Shown: positions 7,840 to 16,873, counted from the first letter of the stretch. The stretch: 64,000 bases of DNA from Campylobacter sp. CN_NE2 (GCF_027797465.1 NZ_CP115608.1:1178001-1242000); one strand, 5' to 3'. Made by a program: numbers and translations. Notes: generated by a model from the sequence alone, not told the origin.

Positions 7840-10323
7840 TTACATTAGGTAAATAACCGGCACGATTGTCGGATATTTTTTCGTTTTTCTAAAAATGTGC
7901 TTTCGCACGGCTTGGCGAATTTGCGACTCCAACACGCGGTTATCAAGCAAAATTTCATTTTTCAAATTCGCTAAAAACTGCTCGATAACGGCTTCCATAT
8001 CCTTTGTAAATTCGCCGTTTTGCTTCTCATCAACAAGCCCATAGCTCACAACGCGCGTTTTGATTAGGCTTTTTTCGTTTTTATCGATTTGCGCGATGAT
8101 GACGACCATTCCTGCATCGGCTAGGTTTTGTCTATGTTTTACAATGTCGTCTGAAATTTGCTTGTTGATTTGATTATCGATGAAAACTTTGCCCGTTTTA
8201 ACGGTTTTTACTCGCTTCAAATACTTTTGGCAAACTTCCATTTGATCGCCGTCACTCATAAGATAGATATTTCGCTCATCAATTCCGCACTCCATAGCCG
8301 TTTCTTTGTGTTTAACTATATGGTTGTATTCGCCATGAACGGGTAAGAAAAATTTCGGCTTAACTAGCGAGAAAATCAGCTTTTGCTCTTCTATGGAAGC
8401 GTGGCCACTAACATGAATTTCACTAAAATCTTGATACGCCACTTTTGCGCCACTTTTTAGCAAGAAATTTAGCACGGTTGAAACGCTATTTTCGTTACCC
8501 GGAATCGCTTTTGCTGAGATGATAACCTGATCGGTTGGCTTGATTTTTATGTATTTATGCTCATCGGTTGCCATGCGATATAGTGCGCTCATGGTTTCGC
8601 CCTGAGAGCCTGTGGTTACGATTAAAACTTCATTTTCAGGGTATTTATCGACCTCTTCTGGGTCAATGAAAATCTTTTTATCTAAATTTACATAACCAAG
8701 CTCGATCGCAGTCCAAAGGTTTCGCTCCATACTTCGCCCAATGACGCAAACCTTGCGACCATATTTCACGCCCCGTTCGATCGCCTGATAAACGCGGTGG
8801 ATATTTGAACTAAATGTGCTCATAATCACACGCCCATGAGAATTTCTAAAAATCGTATCAAATGTGCGACCGACTGAGCTTTCAGACTTCGTTACGCCAT
8901 CGCGGTGCGAATTTGTGCTATCGCTCATAAGCAATAAAACGCCCCTATCGCCGTAATACGCCAAACGATTTAAATCCGTCGGATAGCCGTCAATCGGCGT
9001 GTGATCGATTTTAAAATCGCCTGTGTGGATAATGGTTCCAGCTTTCGTCGTTATCGCTAACGCAGAAGCGTCGATAATCGAGTGCGTTATGTGGATAAAT
9101 TCCACTTCAAAATCGCCGATTTCATAAATTTTTCGCTTTTCCACAGGGCGAAAATAGCTTCGCTCCGATTTCAAGCCGTGTTCTTCAAATTTGTTTGAAA
9201 TCATACCCAGTGGCAGCGGCGTAGCGTAGATAGGAAACTGAAATTCTTTGAAAAAATACGGCATCGCACCGATATGATCTTCGTGCGCGTGAGTGATGAT
9301 GATACCTTGAATTTTATCTTTTATCTTGCGAACATAGTCAAAATCAGGTATCAAAATATCAACTCCTAGCATATTTTCATCAGGAAAGCTCATACCCACA
9401 TCGACGATAATCGCGCTCGTTGCGGTCTCAAAAATCGTCATATTCGCGCCAATCTCGCCCAAGCCACCAAGCGGCGTGATTTTAACGCAGTCGTTGCTTC
9501 CGTTCATATATTTAAGTGGATTTAAACGCAAATCATGCATCGCCTTATTTGCTTCAATCACGCTTACAATCGCCTTTTGCCACGGCTCTTCGCCGTTTAA
9601 TTTTATCGTTTGTGTTGATTTTTTGCGTTTTTTTGATTTTTTTGAAGCATTAGTTTGTTTTTGCGTTTCGCCGTTTTGTAAATTTACTTCATTTTGAGAA
9701 CTTTGATTTTGCGAATTTGCGTTTTTCGCACTTTCGCCGTTTTGCGAATTTGCGCCGTTTTGCAAATTCGCCCCGTTTTGCGAATTCACACCTTGCGAAT
9801 TTTTTGTTTGTTTGCTTGTTTGCACCGATTTTATCGCATTTTCATCGCTTAAATTTGCTAAATTTTCTACGCTACTTGTCGCTTCGTTAGCTTTTTTTGA
9901 ATTTTGCGATTTTTTCCTATTTTTGCCACTTTTTTTGTTATTTTGCAAATTTGTATTTTTTAGATTATTTAGGTTTTTAGCCGTGTCATCAGCGAAAAAA
10001 TCATCAAAAAATTCGCCCCCGTCGCTATCGTCGGCAAAAAAGTTATCAAACGCACTCTCACCGTTAATGTTAGTTAGCTTTTTAGTCCCTTTTTTGTGGC
10101 TTTTAGCGTTTGTGTTAGTGCGTTTGTTAGTGGCATTGTTAGTGGCGTTGTTAGTGGCGTTGTTAGTGGCGTTGTTAGTGAAATTTTGCGTAGAATTTAG
10201 GCTTTTTTCTTCGCCACTACTTTCATTTTTTTCTAACGATTTTTTTAAATTTTCTTTGCGTTTTTTGAAACGATTTGTCTTTTTAAATGGTCTTTCGTTA
10301 TCTCTTTTGTTTTCTTCGTTCAT
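7840..10323 (-). CDS. rnj: Ribonuclease J with long Asn/Lys-rich N-terminal extension
   Basis: Metallo-beta-lactamase/beta-CASP ribonuclease, the main mRNA-decay nuclease in Campylobacterota. The catalytic core starts near residue 275 (KITPLGGLGEIGANMTIFE) and contains the metal site HAHEDHIGAMPYF, HTGDFKIDH and, in the beta-CASP part, the HVSGHAS and PVHGEY motifs. The first roughly 270 residues are low-complexity: an ATNN tandem repeat, Lys-rich patches, and a QNGAN repeat around residues 175-205. Helicobacter RNase J also has an N-terminal extension, so the architecture is a clade trait, but its repeats look freely evolving. Its 5' end lies inside the ksgA 3' end (26-bp overlap). Confidence 0.95.
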   Translation of the reverse strand: MNEENKRDNERPFKKTNRFKKRKENLKKSLEKNESSGEEKSLNSTQNFTNNATNNATNNATNNATNKRTNTNAKSHKKGTKKLTNINGESAFDNFFADDSDGGEFFDDFFADDTAKNLNNLKNTNLQNNKKSGKNRKKSQNSKKANEATSSVENLANLSDENAIKSVQTSKQTKNSQGVNSQNGANLQNGANSQNGESAKNANSQNQSSQNEVNLQNGETQKQTNASKKSKKRKKSTQTIKLNGEEPWQKAIVSVIEANKAMHDLRLNPLKYMNGSNDCVKITPLGGLGEIGANMTIFETATSAIIVDVGMSFPDENMLGVDILIPDFDYVRKIKDKIQGIIITHAHEDHIGAMPYFFKEFQFPIYATPLPLGMISNKFEEHGLKSERSYFRPVEKRKIYEIGDFEVEFIHITHSIIDASALAITTKAGTIIHTGDFKIDHTPIDGYPTDLNRLAYYGDRGVLLLMSDSTNSHRDGVTKSESSVGRTFDTIFRNSHGRVIMSTFSSNIHRVYQAIERGVKYGRKVCVIGRSMERNLWTAIELGYVNLDKKIFIDPEEVDKYPENEVLIVTTGSQGETMSALYRMATDEHKYIKIKPTDQVIISAKAIPGNENSVSTVLNFLLKSGAKVAYQDFSEIHVSGHASIEEQKLIFSLVKPKFFLPVHGEYNHIVKHKETAMECGIDERNIYLMSDGDQMEVCQKYLKRVKTVKTGKVFIDNQINKQISDDIVKHRQNLADAGMVVIIAQIDKNEKSLIKTRVVSYGLVDEKQNGEFTKDMEAVIEQFLANLKNEILLDNRVLESQIRQAVRKHIFRKTKKYPTIVPVIYLM
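10114..10185 (-). repeat. 12-bp tandem repeat coding the ATNN repeat of RNase J
   Basis: About six units of GTTAGTGGCGTT (plus-strand sense) run head to tail: three units are exact, one differs by one base, and the flanking units are degenerate. The period is a multiple of three, so gain or loss of units keeps the rnj frame and changes only the number of Asn/Ala/Thr repeats. Confidence 0.9.
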
Positions 10324-11125
10324 TTTCTACCTTTAAATTTTTAAAAATTTTTAAAAACAAGGCGAAATCTAACTCGTGAGATCTGATAGTTTGCGAAATT
10401 TGCAAATTTGCGAAAATTTCATTTAGCAAATTTTTGTCAAATTTTGACGATAAATTTTTAAAAAGTGTCTTTCTCGGCGCAGAAAAACAAATACGCAAAA
10501 AGCCCTTAAATTCGGCATATTCGTCTAAATTTGCGAATTTTTTATGCTCGCTCAAAAATTCATTTTTTACTAAACGCATTACTGCCGAAGTTACCTTTGG
10601 CGGCGGCTCAAAGGCAAGTGGCGGCACTTCAAATAAAAACTCGCACACCCCAAATAAATTTGCCAAAACCGAAATCGCGCCAAATTTGCTATTTTTGCTT
10701 GTCGCACAAAATTTCAATGCAACTTCTTTTTGCACCATAACCACAAATCCAAGGCAATTATCATCGTCAATCGCCCTTAAAATCAGATTTGTAGCCACAT
10801 AATACGGCAAATTTGCAGCCAAAAAATATTTTTTTTCGCTTAAACCGCCGTTTTGCCAAATCTCTAACGCATCGCCCAAAACAAGCTCAAAACGCCCATT
10901 TTCTAGCTCATCGGCAAATTTTGCGGTTAAAATTTTTTCTAAATCTCTATCTATCTCGTAACTTTTAACTTTTGAAATTTTTAAAAGTCTTAGAGTTAAA
11001 TCACCCAAGCCAGGCCCAATTTCAACGATATTGCTCGTATCGTTGGGAATCGCTTGGACGATTTTATCCAAAATAACGCTATCTTTTAAAAAATTTTGTC
11101 CGAATTCTTTTTTCGCTTTAATCAT
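10298..11125 (-). CDS. rsmA: 16S rRNA (A1518/A1519) dimethyltransferase RsmA/KsgA
   Basis: Dimethylates two adjacent adenosines in the 3' terminal helix of 16S rRNA during 30S maturation. The motifs KKEFGQNFLKD, VEIGPGLGDLTLRLL (SAM site) and the catalytic NLPYYVATNLI are in place, followed by PPPKVTSAVMRL. The 275-aa length is normal. It is the first gene of the minus-strand run rsmA-rnj-kdsD-rluB, and its last 26 bp overlap the start of rnj. The pair ksgA-rnj is conserved in C. jejuni as I remember it. Confidence 0.95.
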   Translation of the reverse strand: MIKAKKEFGQNFLKDSVILDKIVQAIPNDTSNIVEIGPGLGDLTLRLLKISKVKSYEIDRDLEKILTAKFADELENGRFELVLGDALEIWQNGGLSEKKYFLAANLPYYVATNLILRAIDDDNCLGFVVMVQKEVALKFCATSKNSKFGAISVLANLFGVCEFLFEVPPLAFEPPPKVTSAVMRLVKNEFLSEHKKFANLDEYAEFKGFLRICFSAPRKTLFKNLSSKFDKNLLNEIFANLQISQTIRSHELDFALFLKIFKNLKVENERRKQKR

Positions 11126-11183
11126 AACAGACGAATTTATCTAAATTTTGCTTATAAAGTCATTAGATTAAGCAAAAATTCGC

Positions 11184-11189
11184 TAAAAT
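11184..11189 (+). promoter_or_regulatory. Putative -10 box for hisF
   Basis: TAAAAT within CGCTAAAATAGCC, 34 nt before the hisF TTG start. Campylobacter sigma-70 promoters lack a strong -35, so only the -10 is called. Confidence 0.4.
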
Positions 11190-11222
11190 AGCCAAATTTA
11201 GTAAATTTTTTAAAGGTTAAAT

Positions 11223-11981
11223 TTGAATAATTTCGCAAAAAGAATAATCCCTTGCCTTGATGTAAATAACGGCAGAGTGGTAAAAGGCGTAAATTTCGTA
11301 AATCTAATCGACGCAGGAGACCCCGTCGAAGTCGCTAAAATCTACAACGACAGCGGTGCTGATGAGCTTTGTTTTTTAGATATAACTGCTAGTTTTGAAA
11401 ACCGCGATACTATCGTGCATGTGGTCGAAAGCGTGGCAAAACAGCTTTTTATACCGCTAACCGTGGGTGGTGGAATTCGCAAGATTGACGATATTTCAAG
11501 GCTTTTAAATGTCGGTTGCGACAAGGTTAGCATTAACTCAGCCGCCATTTCAAATCCAAATTTAATCGACGAAGCAGCGAAAAAATTCGGCTCTCAATGT
11601 GTCGTGGTTGCTCTTGATGTCAAAAAAACCGGAAATAGCTATAACATTTTTATCCACGGCGGTCGCACGGATACGGGGATTGACGCCTATAAATGGGCAA
11701 AAGAAGTAGAATCTCGTGGTGCTGGGGAGATTTTGCTAACTTCTATGGACGCGGACGGCACCAAAAACGGCTTTGACTTGGAAGTTACGGGTAAAATTAG
11801 CAAAATGCTAAAAATCCCTGTCATCGCAAGTGGGGGAGCAGGAAATATGGAGCATATCAAAGAAGCCTTTGAGTGCGGGGCTGATGCGGCACTCGCGGCT
11901 AGTATTTTTCACTTTGGCGAGATAGAAATTTGCGATTTGAAAAAATATTTGGCTAAAAACGGCATAAAGGTGCGAGTTTGA
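11223..11981 (+). CDS. hisF: Imidazole glycerol phosphate synthase subunit HisF
   Basis: Cyclase subunit that makes imidazole glycerol phosphate and AICAR in histidine biosynthesis, using ammonia from HisH. It is a complete 252-aa beta/alpha barrel with the two catalytic Asp regions ([17 protein letters not shown] near residue 11 and [10 protein letters not shown] near 130) and the phosphate-binding TVGGGIR and [10 protein letters not shown] loops. The start is a TTG. No other his genes are in the window; hisF stands alone between ksgA and a phosphorylase-like gene, at a place where C. jejuni, as I recall, has no his gene. Confidence 0.95.
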   Translation: MNNFAKRIIPCLDVNNGRVVKGVNFVNLIDAGDPVEVAKIYNDSGADELCFLDITASFENRDTIVHVVESVAKQLFIPLTVGGGIRKIDDISRLLNVGCDKVSINSAAISNPNLIDEAAKKFGSQCVVVALDVKKTGNSYNIFIHGGRTDTGIDAYKWAKEVESRGAGEILLTSMDADGTKNGFDLEVTGKISKMLKIPVIASGGAGNMEHIKEAFECGADAALAASIFHFGEIEICDLKKYLAKNGIKVRV

Positions 11982-12514
11982 TTATCTGTGCAGGAAGTGT
12001 TGAGAGCTTTAAATTTGCCGTTCCTATCGGTATTGGACTAGTCGAAAGCGCGATAAATTTGACAAAAATTTTATCGCAAAATTCGTCAAATTTACCAAGC
12101 GAAATCATTTTTATAGGCTCTTGCGGGCTTTATAAAAACGGAAAAATTTTAGAAATTTATGAGAGTAAAATCGCTGTAAATGACGAAATATCGGCACTTT
12201 TAAAGCTTTCATATTCGCCGATACAGGCTAAATTTAACGGCGATGTTTCACATGAAACAATCATAACAAATTCATCAAATTTTATAACGACAGATAAAAA
12301 TTCGGCTGAAATTTTCTTTCAAAAAGGTTATTTTTTAGAAAATATGGAATTTTACTCTGTCGTCAAAGTCGCCGAGATTTTTAAAATTCCTTGTCTAGGA
12401 ATTTTTTGTGCGACGAATTTTTGCGATGAAAACGCACATAATGACTTTATAAAAAACTATGCAAAAGCCAAAGAAAAGCTAGAAAATTACTTAAAACAAA
12501 AAGGCAAAATTTGA
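11978..12514 (+). CDS. Nucleoside phosphorylase/nucleosidase-like protein
   Basis: A 178-aa protein resembling a short PNP/MTAN-fold enzyme. Visible motifs are [10 protein letters not shown] (ribose/phosphate loop), [13 protein letters not shown] (the Met-Glu region used for ribose binding) and GIFCATNF (base-pocket strand). It is shorter than typical PNP or MTA/SAH nucleosidase (about 230 aa), lacking the usual N-terminal strand. The TTG start overlaps the hisF stop. In C. jejuni the gene upstream of rlmN is of this kind. Substrate cannot be assigned; catalysis is plausible but not certain. Confidence 0.65.
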   Translation: MIICAGSVESFKFAVPIGIGLVESAINLTKILSQNSSNLPSEIIFIGSCGLYKNGKILEIYESKIAVNDEISALLKLSYSPIQAKFNGDVSHETIITNSSNFITTDKNSAEIFFQKGYFLENMEFYSVVKVAEIFKIPCLGIFCATNFCDENAHNDFIKNYAKAKEKLENYLKQKGKI

Positions 12515-13578
12515 AAAATATACTTGATTTTACCCTTGATGAGCTTTCGCAAATCGTTACGCCAAAATTTAGAGCCAAGCAAATTTATGAGTGGATTTAC
12601 AAAAAAGGCGTTAAAAATTTCGACGAAATGCTAAATTTGCCAAAGGAATTAAGAGCAAATTTAAGCGAAAATTTCTATTTAGACCCCGTAAAATGCGCAA
12701 AATGCGAAGAGAGTATCGACGGAAGCAAAAAATATCTTTTCGAGCTAAAAGACGGCAAAACCATAGAAAGCGTTTTGCTTCCTATGAAAGATGAAGTCGC
12801 CGATGAAAACGGCAAAATTTCACGCCATGCAAGATACACGATTTGTGTCAGTTCGCAAGTCGGTTGCAAAATGGGCTGTGCATTTTGCCTAACTGCCAAA
12901 GGCGGATTTGTGCGAAATCTCACAGCAGGTGAAATCGTCGGGCAAATTTTATACATAAAAATCGCAAACCAAATCCCTTACGAAAGACGCGTAAATGTCG
13001 TATATATGGGTATGGGTGAACCGCTTGATAACCTAGCAAATGTCGCAAAAGCCGTGCAAATTCTAAAAGAAAATGACGGCCTAGCTATCGCTCCGCGCCG
13101 TCAGACTATCAGCACGAGCGGTCTAGCCACGCAGATAAAAAAACTTGGCGAAATGGATTTGGGCGTGCTACTAGCCATTTCGCTTCACGCCGTAACCGAC
13201 GAGCTTCGCGCCAAGCTAATGCCGATAAACAAAGCTTACAACATAGCTTCGGTTATGGACGCCGTGCGAAATTTCCCCATAGATATGCGAAAGCGAGTGA
13301 TGTTCGAATACCTTGTCATGGGTGGCGTAAATGATAGCCCTAGCGACGCAAAAACCCTTGTAAAGCTACTTCACGGAATAAAAGCAAAGGTAAATTTGAT
13401 ATATTTTAACCCACACGAAGGAAGCCCGTATCTGCGCCCAAGCACTGAAAATATGGTGAAATTCCAAGATTATCTCAGTGTGCATGGCGTAACCTGCACG
13501 ATTCGCCAAAGCAAGGGGCTAGACATTAGTGCGGCGTGCGGACAACTAAAAGAAAGAAGCAAAAATGACCGCCCTTGA
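12511..13578 (+). CDS. rlmN: Dual-specificity 23S rRNA/tRNA adenine-C2 methyltransferase RlmN
   Basis: Radical SAM enzyme methylating C2 of A2503 in 23S rRNA and A37 of certain tRNAs. The cluster motif CKMGCAFC near residues 116-123 binds the 4Fe-4S. Other family regions are [36 protein letters not shown], and the C-terminal [11 protein letters not shown], whose Cys is the methyl-carrying residue. The 355-aa length is normal. It overlaps the upstream stop by 4 bp and the next small ORF by 14 bp. Confidence 0.96.
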   Translation: MKNILDFTLDELSQIVTPKFRAKQIYEWIYKKGVKNFDEMLNLPKELRANLSENFYLDPVKCAKCEESIDGSKKYLFELKDGKTIESVLLPMKDEVADENGKISRHARYTICVSSQVGCKMGCAFCLTAKGGFVRNLTAGEIVGQILYIKIANQIPYERRVNVVYMGMGEPLDNLANVAKAVQILKENDGLAIAPRRQTISTSGLATQIKKLGEMDLGVLLAISLHAVTDELRAKLMPINKAYNIASVMDAVRNFPIDMRKRVMFEYLVMGGVNDSPSDAKTLVKLLHGIKAKVNLIYFNPHEGSPYLRPSTENMVKFQDYLSVHGVTCTIRQSKGLDISAACGQLKERSKNDRP

Positions 13579-13663
13579 TATAATCGAAGTTGTTTTTATC
13601 GCAATCGTCGCTATAATCGGCATTTGTGGAATTTTTTATGTAGTTTTAAGCGAGAAAAAATAA
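13565..13663 (+). CDS. 32-aa single-pass membrane peptide overlapping rlmN
   Basis: ATG at 13565 in the +1 frame inside the end of rlmN opens a 32-codon ORF ending at TAA 13661-13663. The product starts [11 protein letters not shown], continues as one hydrophobic helix with a GICGIF core, and ends with SEKK, consistent with one membrane segment with a charged cytoplasmic tail. C. jejuni also has a tiny hydrophobic ORF right after rlmN, which argues for a real gene. No function is known. Its stop codon is the first three bases of the terminator stem. Confidence 0.7.
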   Translation: MTALDIIEVVFIAIVAIIGICGIFYVVLSEKK

Positions 13664-13709
13664 TGGGCTAAATTGCTAGAAAAAATTCTTAAAACAATCT
13701 AGCCCATTA
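13661..13709. terminator. Bidirectional hairpin terminator after the rlmN operon
   Basis: TAATGGGCTA at 13661-13670 pairs with TAGCCCATTA at 13700-13709; the stem extends five more pairs inward with one mismatch. It lies between convergent transcription units and includes the stop codon of the small peptide. Confidence 0.75.
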
Positions 13710-13727
13710 TTTATAATTTAAATAGAT

Positions 13728-14021
13728 TTATTTTACATGCTTTTGAGCTCGTATAAATTCCGGATTATCTTTTAACTTACGATTCCTTTTGAATTTAGAT
13801 ATTCCCACAAGCAAAGTAAGTATGCCGCCACCAATCCATAATAAGCCTCCATTATTAAGAGTGGCAAGACCAATAAACAATAAAACTATCGTAGCCACAA
13901 ACCACGAAATCCACGAACAACCATAAGCAAGCTCTGCCTTGCAATCACCACAAACAATCGCACCAAATTTTATGTCATCTTTGCCACAAAATGGACATGT
14001 TAAAAATTCTTGTTCTTCCAT
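13728..14021 (-). CDS. Zinc-ribbon, two-TM membrane protein (paralogue 1), poly-G promoter
   Basis: A 97-aa protein with an N-terminal zinc ribbon (CPFCGKDDIKFG, then CGDCKAE; CxxC...CxxC), two hydrophobic segments (about residues 35-51 and 56-75), and a basic C-terminal tail. Its closest relative in the window is the protein at 41513-41824, which shares CPFCGKDDIK and the same layout. The start is supported by the Shine-Dalgarno AAAGGA six bases upstream. The promoter contains a run of 15 G directly before the -10, so expression may switch on and off by tract slippage. The function is unknown. Confidence 0.8.
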   Translation of the reverse strand: MEEQEFLTCPFCGKDDIKFGAIVCGDCKAELAYGCSWISWFVATIVLLFIGLATLNNGGLLWIGGGILTLLVGISKFKRNRKLKDNPEFIRAQKHVK

Positions 14022-14049
14022 GTTATCCTTTCAGATTAAAATTTGCAAT

Positions 14050-14070
14050 ATCATACCCCCCCCCCCCCCC
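14050..14070 (-). promoter_or_regulatory. Poly-G promoter of zinc-ribbon gene 1
   Basis: On the minus strand a run of 15 G (complement of 14056-14070) is followed at once by TATGAT (complement of 14050-14055), a good -10 box, 28 bases before the ATG. The sequence before the tract is TTTTTAA. Changes in tract length would alter spacing between -10 and upstream promoter elements. Confidence 0.8.
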
Positions 14071-14205
14071 TTAAAAATTGCTTAAATTTGCAAATTTTAG
14101 CTGGTTTAGCTATCGTTTTTTCATAATACCAATCAGTTTATCAAGTTTAGAAATTTGTAATAAATATAGAATTTATTGAGGCAATATTTTTATATCCATT
14201 TTGTT

Positions 14206-15111
14206 TCAAAATTTTAACGCTTTCAAAAACTCGCTTTTAAAATCAGCCTTTGTTTGAATATCATAAATTTGTCCGTTAAATTCAAAACTCAAATTCGCCG
14301 CATGTAAGCAAAGCCTAGAAGCGCCTGTTAAATTTATCCGCTCACACACGCTTAATTTCTCGTCCAAAATCGCTTCAAAAGTCGCCGTGTCAGTCCCGTA
14401 AAGCGGGTCGCCTAAAATTTTGTGTTTCACATGAAACAAATGCAAACGAATTTGATGCTGTCTTCCAGTCAGTGGCACAGCTCGAACAAAAGTCGCATTA
14501 AATTCGCTAAAATATTCTATCGGATAAATCTCAGTTATCGCCTTTTTGCCGTTTTCGCAAATTCGCATTTTTATCGCCACTTCGTCAGTTTCTAAACTCT
14601 CGCTTATTGGCTCATCGATTACAAATTCTCGCTCAACTCTCCCGCTCACCAAAGCAAAATATGATTTTTTCACCGCCCTATTTTCAAAAAGCATTTTCAA
14701 CGCATTTAAACTAGCCAAATTTTTTGCGACCAGTATCACGCCGCTTGTCTCTTTATCGAGCCTATGCACGACCGCCGCACTTCGCCCGTAAAGCGACCAA
14801 ATTTCATCATAAAGCGAATATTTGCAACCTCTGCCGTTTGGGTGAGAAAGCACTCCGCTAGGCTTGTCAAATACGGCGAATTCTTCGCATTCAAAAATCG
14901 GTCGCAGTCCAACAGGCTCACATTTATAATCTATCAAAAAAATCTCCCCATTTGCCACGCTGTTTTTCGCCATTACCACGCCTGAGCCGTCCAGCACCCT
15001 GCCCTTATCACACAGCCTTTGAGCGCCTTTCATATCGTGCCCCAAGCCCAGCAAAATTTCAAAAATCCGCCGATTTGTAAATTTGCCTAAACTAAATTTC
15101 TCATACGCCAT
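14206..15111 (-). CDS. RluA-family pseudouridine synthase
   Basis: Enzyme making pseudouridine in rRNA or tRNA. An N-terminal S4-like part (FTNRRIFEILLGLGHDMKGAQRLCDKGRVL) precedes the RluA catalytic motif VHRLDKETSGVILVAK near residue 120, where Asp is the nucleophile, and the family's LTGRQHQIRLHLFHVKHKILGD-type region (about residue 222 on), PLYG following. The target uridine cannot be read from sequence. The gene is divergent from purB; C. jejuni has an RluA-type synthase in the same place (Cj0022c, from memory). Confidence 0.9.
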   Translation of the reverse strand: MAYEKFSLGKFTNRRIFEILLGLGHDMKGAQRLCDKGRVLDGSGVVMAKNSVANGEIFLIDYKCEPVGLRPIFECEEFAVFDKPSGVLSHPNGRGCKYSLYDEIWSLYGRSAAVVHRLDKETSGVILVAKNLASLNALKMLFENRAVKKSYFALVSGRVEREFVIDEPISESLETDEVAIKMRICENGKKAITEIYPIEYFSEFNATFVRAVPLTGRQHQIRLHLFHVKHKILGDPLYGTDTATFEAILDEKLSVCERINLTGASRLCLHAANLSFEFNGQIYDIQTKADFKSEFLKALKF

Positions 15112-15139
15112 ATTAACTAACTTTTCAGCCCTTTTTTAA

Positions 15140-15145
15140 TATAAT
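15140..15145 (+). promoter_or_regulatory. Putative -10 box for purB
   Basis: A perfect TATAAT lies 37 nt upstream of the purB ATG in the short divergent gap shared with the RluA-type gene. Confidence 0.5.
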
Positions 15146-15181
15146 TTTGGATTATATCAAATTTCAAATAAAGGCACAAAA

Positions 15182-16510
15182 ATGGTAGAGCGATACGCAC
15201 GAAAAATTATGAAAGACAAATGGACGCAGTTTGCCAAATACGACGCTTGGCTAAAAGTCGAACTAGCCGCAGTCAAGGCGTGGAACAAGCTTGGCTTTAT
15301 CCCTGATGATGATTGCGAAAAAATCTGCAAAAACGCTAAATTTAGCGTCGAACGCATAGACGAAATCGAAAAAACGACAAAGCACGATGTGATTGCGTTT
15401 TTAACCAGCGTGAGCGAGAGCTTGGGCGAAGAGAGCAGATTTGTGCATTATGGTATGACAAGTAGCGATTGTATCGATACGGCTGTGGCATTGCAGATAA
15501 AAGATAGCTTGGATTTGATTATCGCTGACATCGAAGCCCTAAAAACGGCAATCAAAAATCAAGCGATGAAACACAAAAATACGCTTATGGTAGGCAGAAG
15601 CCACGGTATTCACGGCGAACCGATAACTTTTGGCTTAGTTTTAGCAATTTGGCACGATGAGATAAATCGTGCATTAGAACTTATAAAACACGCTTATGGC
15701 GTCATAAGTATCGGTCAAATCAGCGGTGCAATGGGAAATTTCGCTCACGCTCCATTAGAACTTGAAGAGCTAGTTTGCCAAAATCTAGGCTTAAAACCAG
15801 CCCCGGCATCAAACCAAGTCATACAAAGAGATCGCTACGCGCAAGTGATGAACGCTTTGGCAATTTTGGCTTCAAGTTGCGAGAAAATCGCCGTAGCAAT
15901 CCGCCACTACCAAAGAACAGAAGTTTATGAGTGTGAAGAGTATTTTGCCCCCGGACAAAAGGGAAGCTCGGCAATGCCACACAAACGAAATCCGGTTCTT
16001 AGCGAAAATGTAACGGGGCTTTGCAGGGTTTTAAGAAGTTATGCGATACCTGCTATGGAAAATGTCGCTTTGTGGCACGAAAGAGACATTAGCCACAGCT
16101 CAGTTGAGAGATTTATACTGCCAGATGGCTTTGTAACGGCGGATTTTATGCTAAATCGCCTTGCAAATTTGATCGAAAATTTAGTCGTTTATCCTGAAAA
16201 TATGATGAAAAATCTAAATTTAACAGGCGGATTAGTTTTTTCACAAAGAGTTTTGCTAGAACTGCCTAAAAAAGGGCTATCGCGCGAAGAAGCCTACAAA
16301 ATCGTGCAAAGAAATGCGATGAAAGTTTGGGCTGATTTGCAAGAAGGCAAAAAAGCTATCGATGAAAACGGAGCTAGTTTGTATCTGCAAAATTTACTAG
16401 CCGACGACGACCTAAGAAAAGCTTTGAGCGAAGACGAGATTAAAGCGTGTTTTGATTATGGATATTACACCAAAAATGTGGATAAGATTTTCGCTCGTGT
16501 GTTTGGGTAG
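15182..16510 (+). CDS. purB: Adenylosuccinate lyase
   Basis: Cleaves SAICAR and adenylosuccinate in purine synthesis. The 442-aa protein has the fumarase/aspartase superfamily signature GSSAMPHKRNPVLSEN (catalytic mobile loop) and the other active-site segments HYGMTSSDCIDTA and GRSHGIHGEPITFG. The start ATG has AAAGGCAC upstream. Synteny with nrdA downstream and an RluA-type gene upstream agrees with C. jejuni. Confidence 0.97.
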   Translation: MVERYARKIMKDKWTQFAKYDAWLKVELAAVKAWNKLGFIPDDDCEKICKNAKFSVERIDEIEKTTKHDVIAFLTSVSESLGEESRFVHYGMTSSDCIDTAVALQIKDSLDLIIADIEALKTAIKNQAMKHKNTLMVGRSHGIHGEPITFGLVLAIWHDEINRALELIKHAYGVISIGQISGAMGNFAHAPLELEELVCQNLGLKPAPASNQVIQRDRYAQVMNALAILASSCEKIAVAIRHYQRTEVYECEEYFAPGQKGSSAMPHKRNPVLSENVTGLCRVLRSYAIPAMENVALWHERDISHSSVERFILPDGFVTADFMLNRLANLIENLVVYPENMMKNLNLTGGLVFSQRVLLELPKKGLSREEAYKIVQRNAMKVWADLQEGKKAIDENGASLYLQNLLADDDLRKALSEDEIKACFDYGYYTKNVDKIFARVFG

Positions 16511-16531
16511 ATAAAATTTAAAGGATTAATT

Positions 16532-16747
16532 ATGGAAGAAAAAAAGAGCTTTACCAAAGTTTGTTTTGAATTTGTTATCAAGGCAATCATCAGCCTAGCG
16601 TTCTTGTTTGTAATCACCGCTTGTTTTTTCCCGCTGTGGGATGCGATTGCTGTGAAACATTTTAGCGCTCCAAAACTTACTCTTATAGAGTTTTTTGGGC
16701 TTTGTCTTTTAGGGCGTTGTATTTTTGGCTTTGGGGATAATCCGTAA
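16532..16747 (+). CDS. Small hypothetical membrane protein
   Basis: A 71-aa protein not recognised. It has a hydrophobic segment at about residues 13-31 (VIKAIISLAFLFVITACFF) and a second at 48-62, with a short charged N-terminus. AAAGGA lies eight bases before the ATG. It follows purB by 21 bp and could be cotranscribed. No known motif. Confidence 0.65.
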   Translation: MEEKKSFTKVCFEFVIKAIISLAFLFVITACFFPLWDAIAVKHFSAPKLTLIEFFGLCLLGRCIFGFGDNP

Positions 16748-16770
16748 ATTTGCAAATTTACCCCACTACC

Positions 16771-16807
16771 GTCATTGCGAGAAACTGCGTAGCAGTTCCG
16801 CAATGAC
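16771..16807. repeat. Dispersed palindrome of the GTCATTGCG type, copy 1
   Basis: GTCATTGCG at 16771-16779 pairs perfectly with CGCAATGAC at 16799-16807, with an inner AACTGC/GCAGTT stem, making a compact REP-like hairpin between the small membrane gene and nrdA. Related sequences occur at 19459, 24622, 37308 and 42013. Confidence 0.85.
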
Positions 16808-16867
16808 ACTAAAAAAATCTAAGCAAAATTTAAAAAAACTTTTCTTAGTTTCTAAGGCTTAAAAAGC

Positions 16868-16873
16868 TACAAT
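16868..16873 (+). promoter_or_regulatory. Putative -10 box for nrdA
   Basis: TACAAT within AAGCTACAATCC, 35 nt upstream of the nrdA ATG. No NrdR-box pair was recognised next to it. Confidence 0.4.

Noticed and set aside
10126-10185. Tandem 12-bp repeats as a CRISPR array
   Set aside because: There are no spacers and the units encode an in-frame protein repeat. No CRISPR repeats were found elsewhere in the window.
9812-10336. 174-aa ORF antisense to the RNase J N-terminus
   Set aside because: It is the complement of low-complexity Asn/Lys codons, giving Leu/Phe-rich nonsense with repeats; no start signal or family resemblance.
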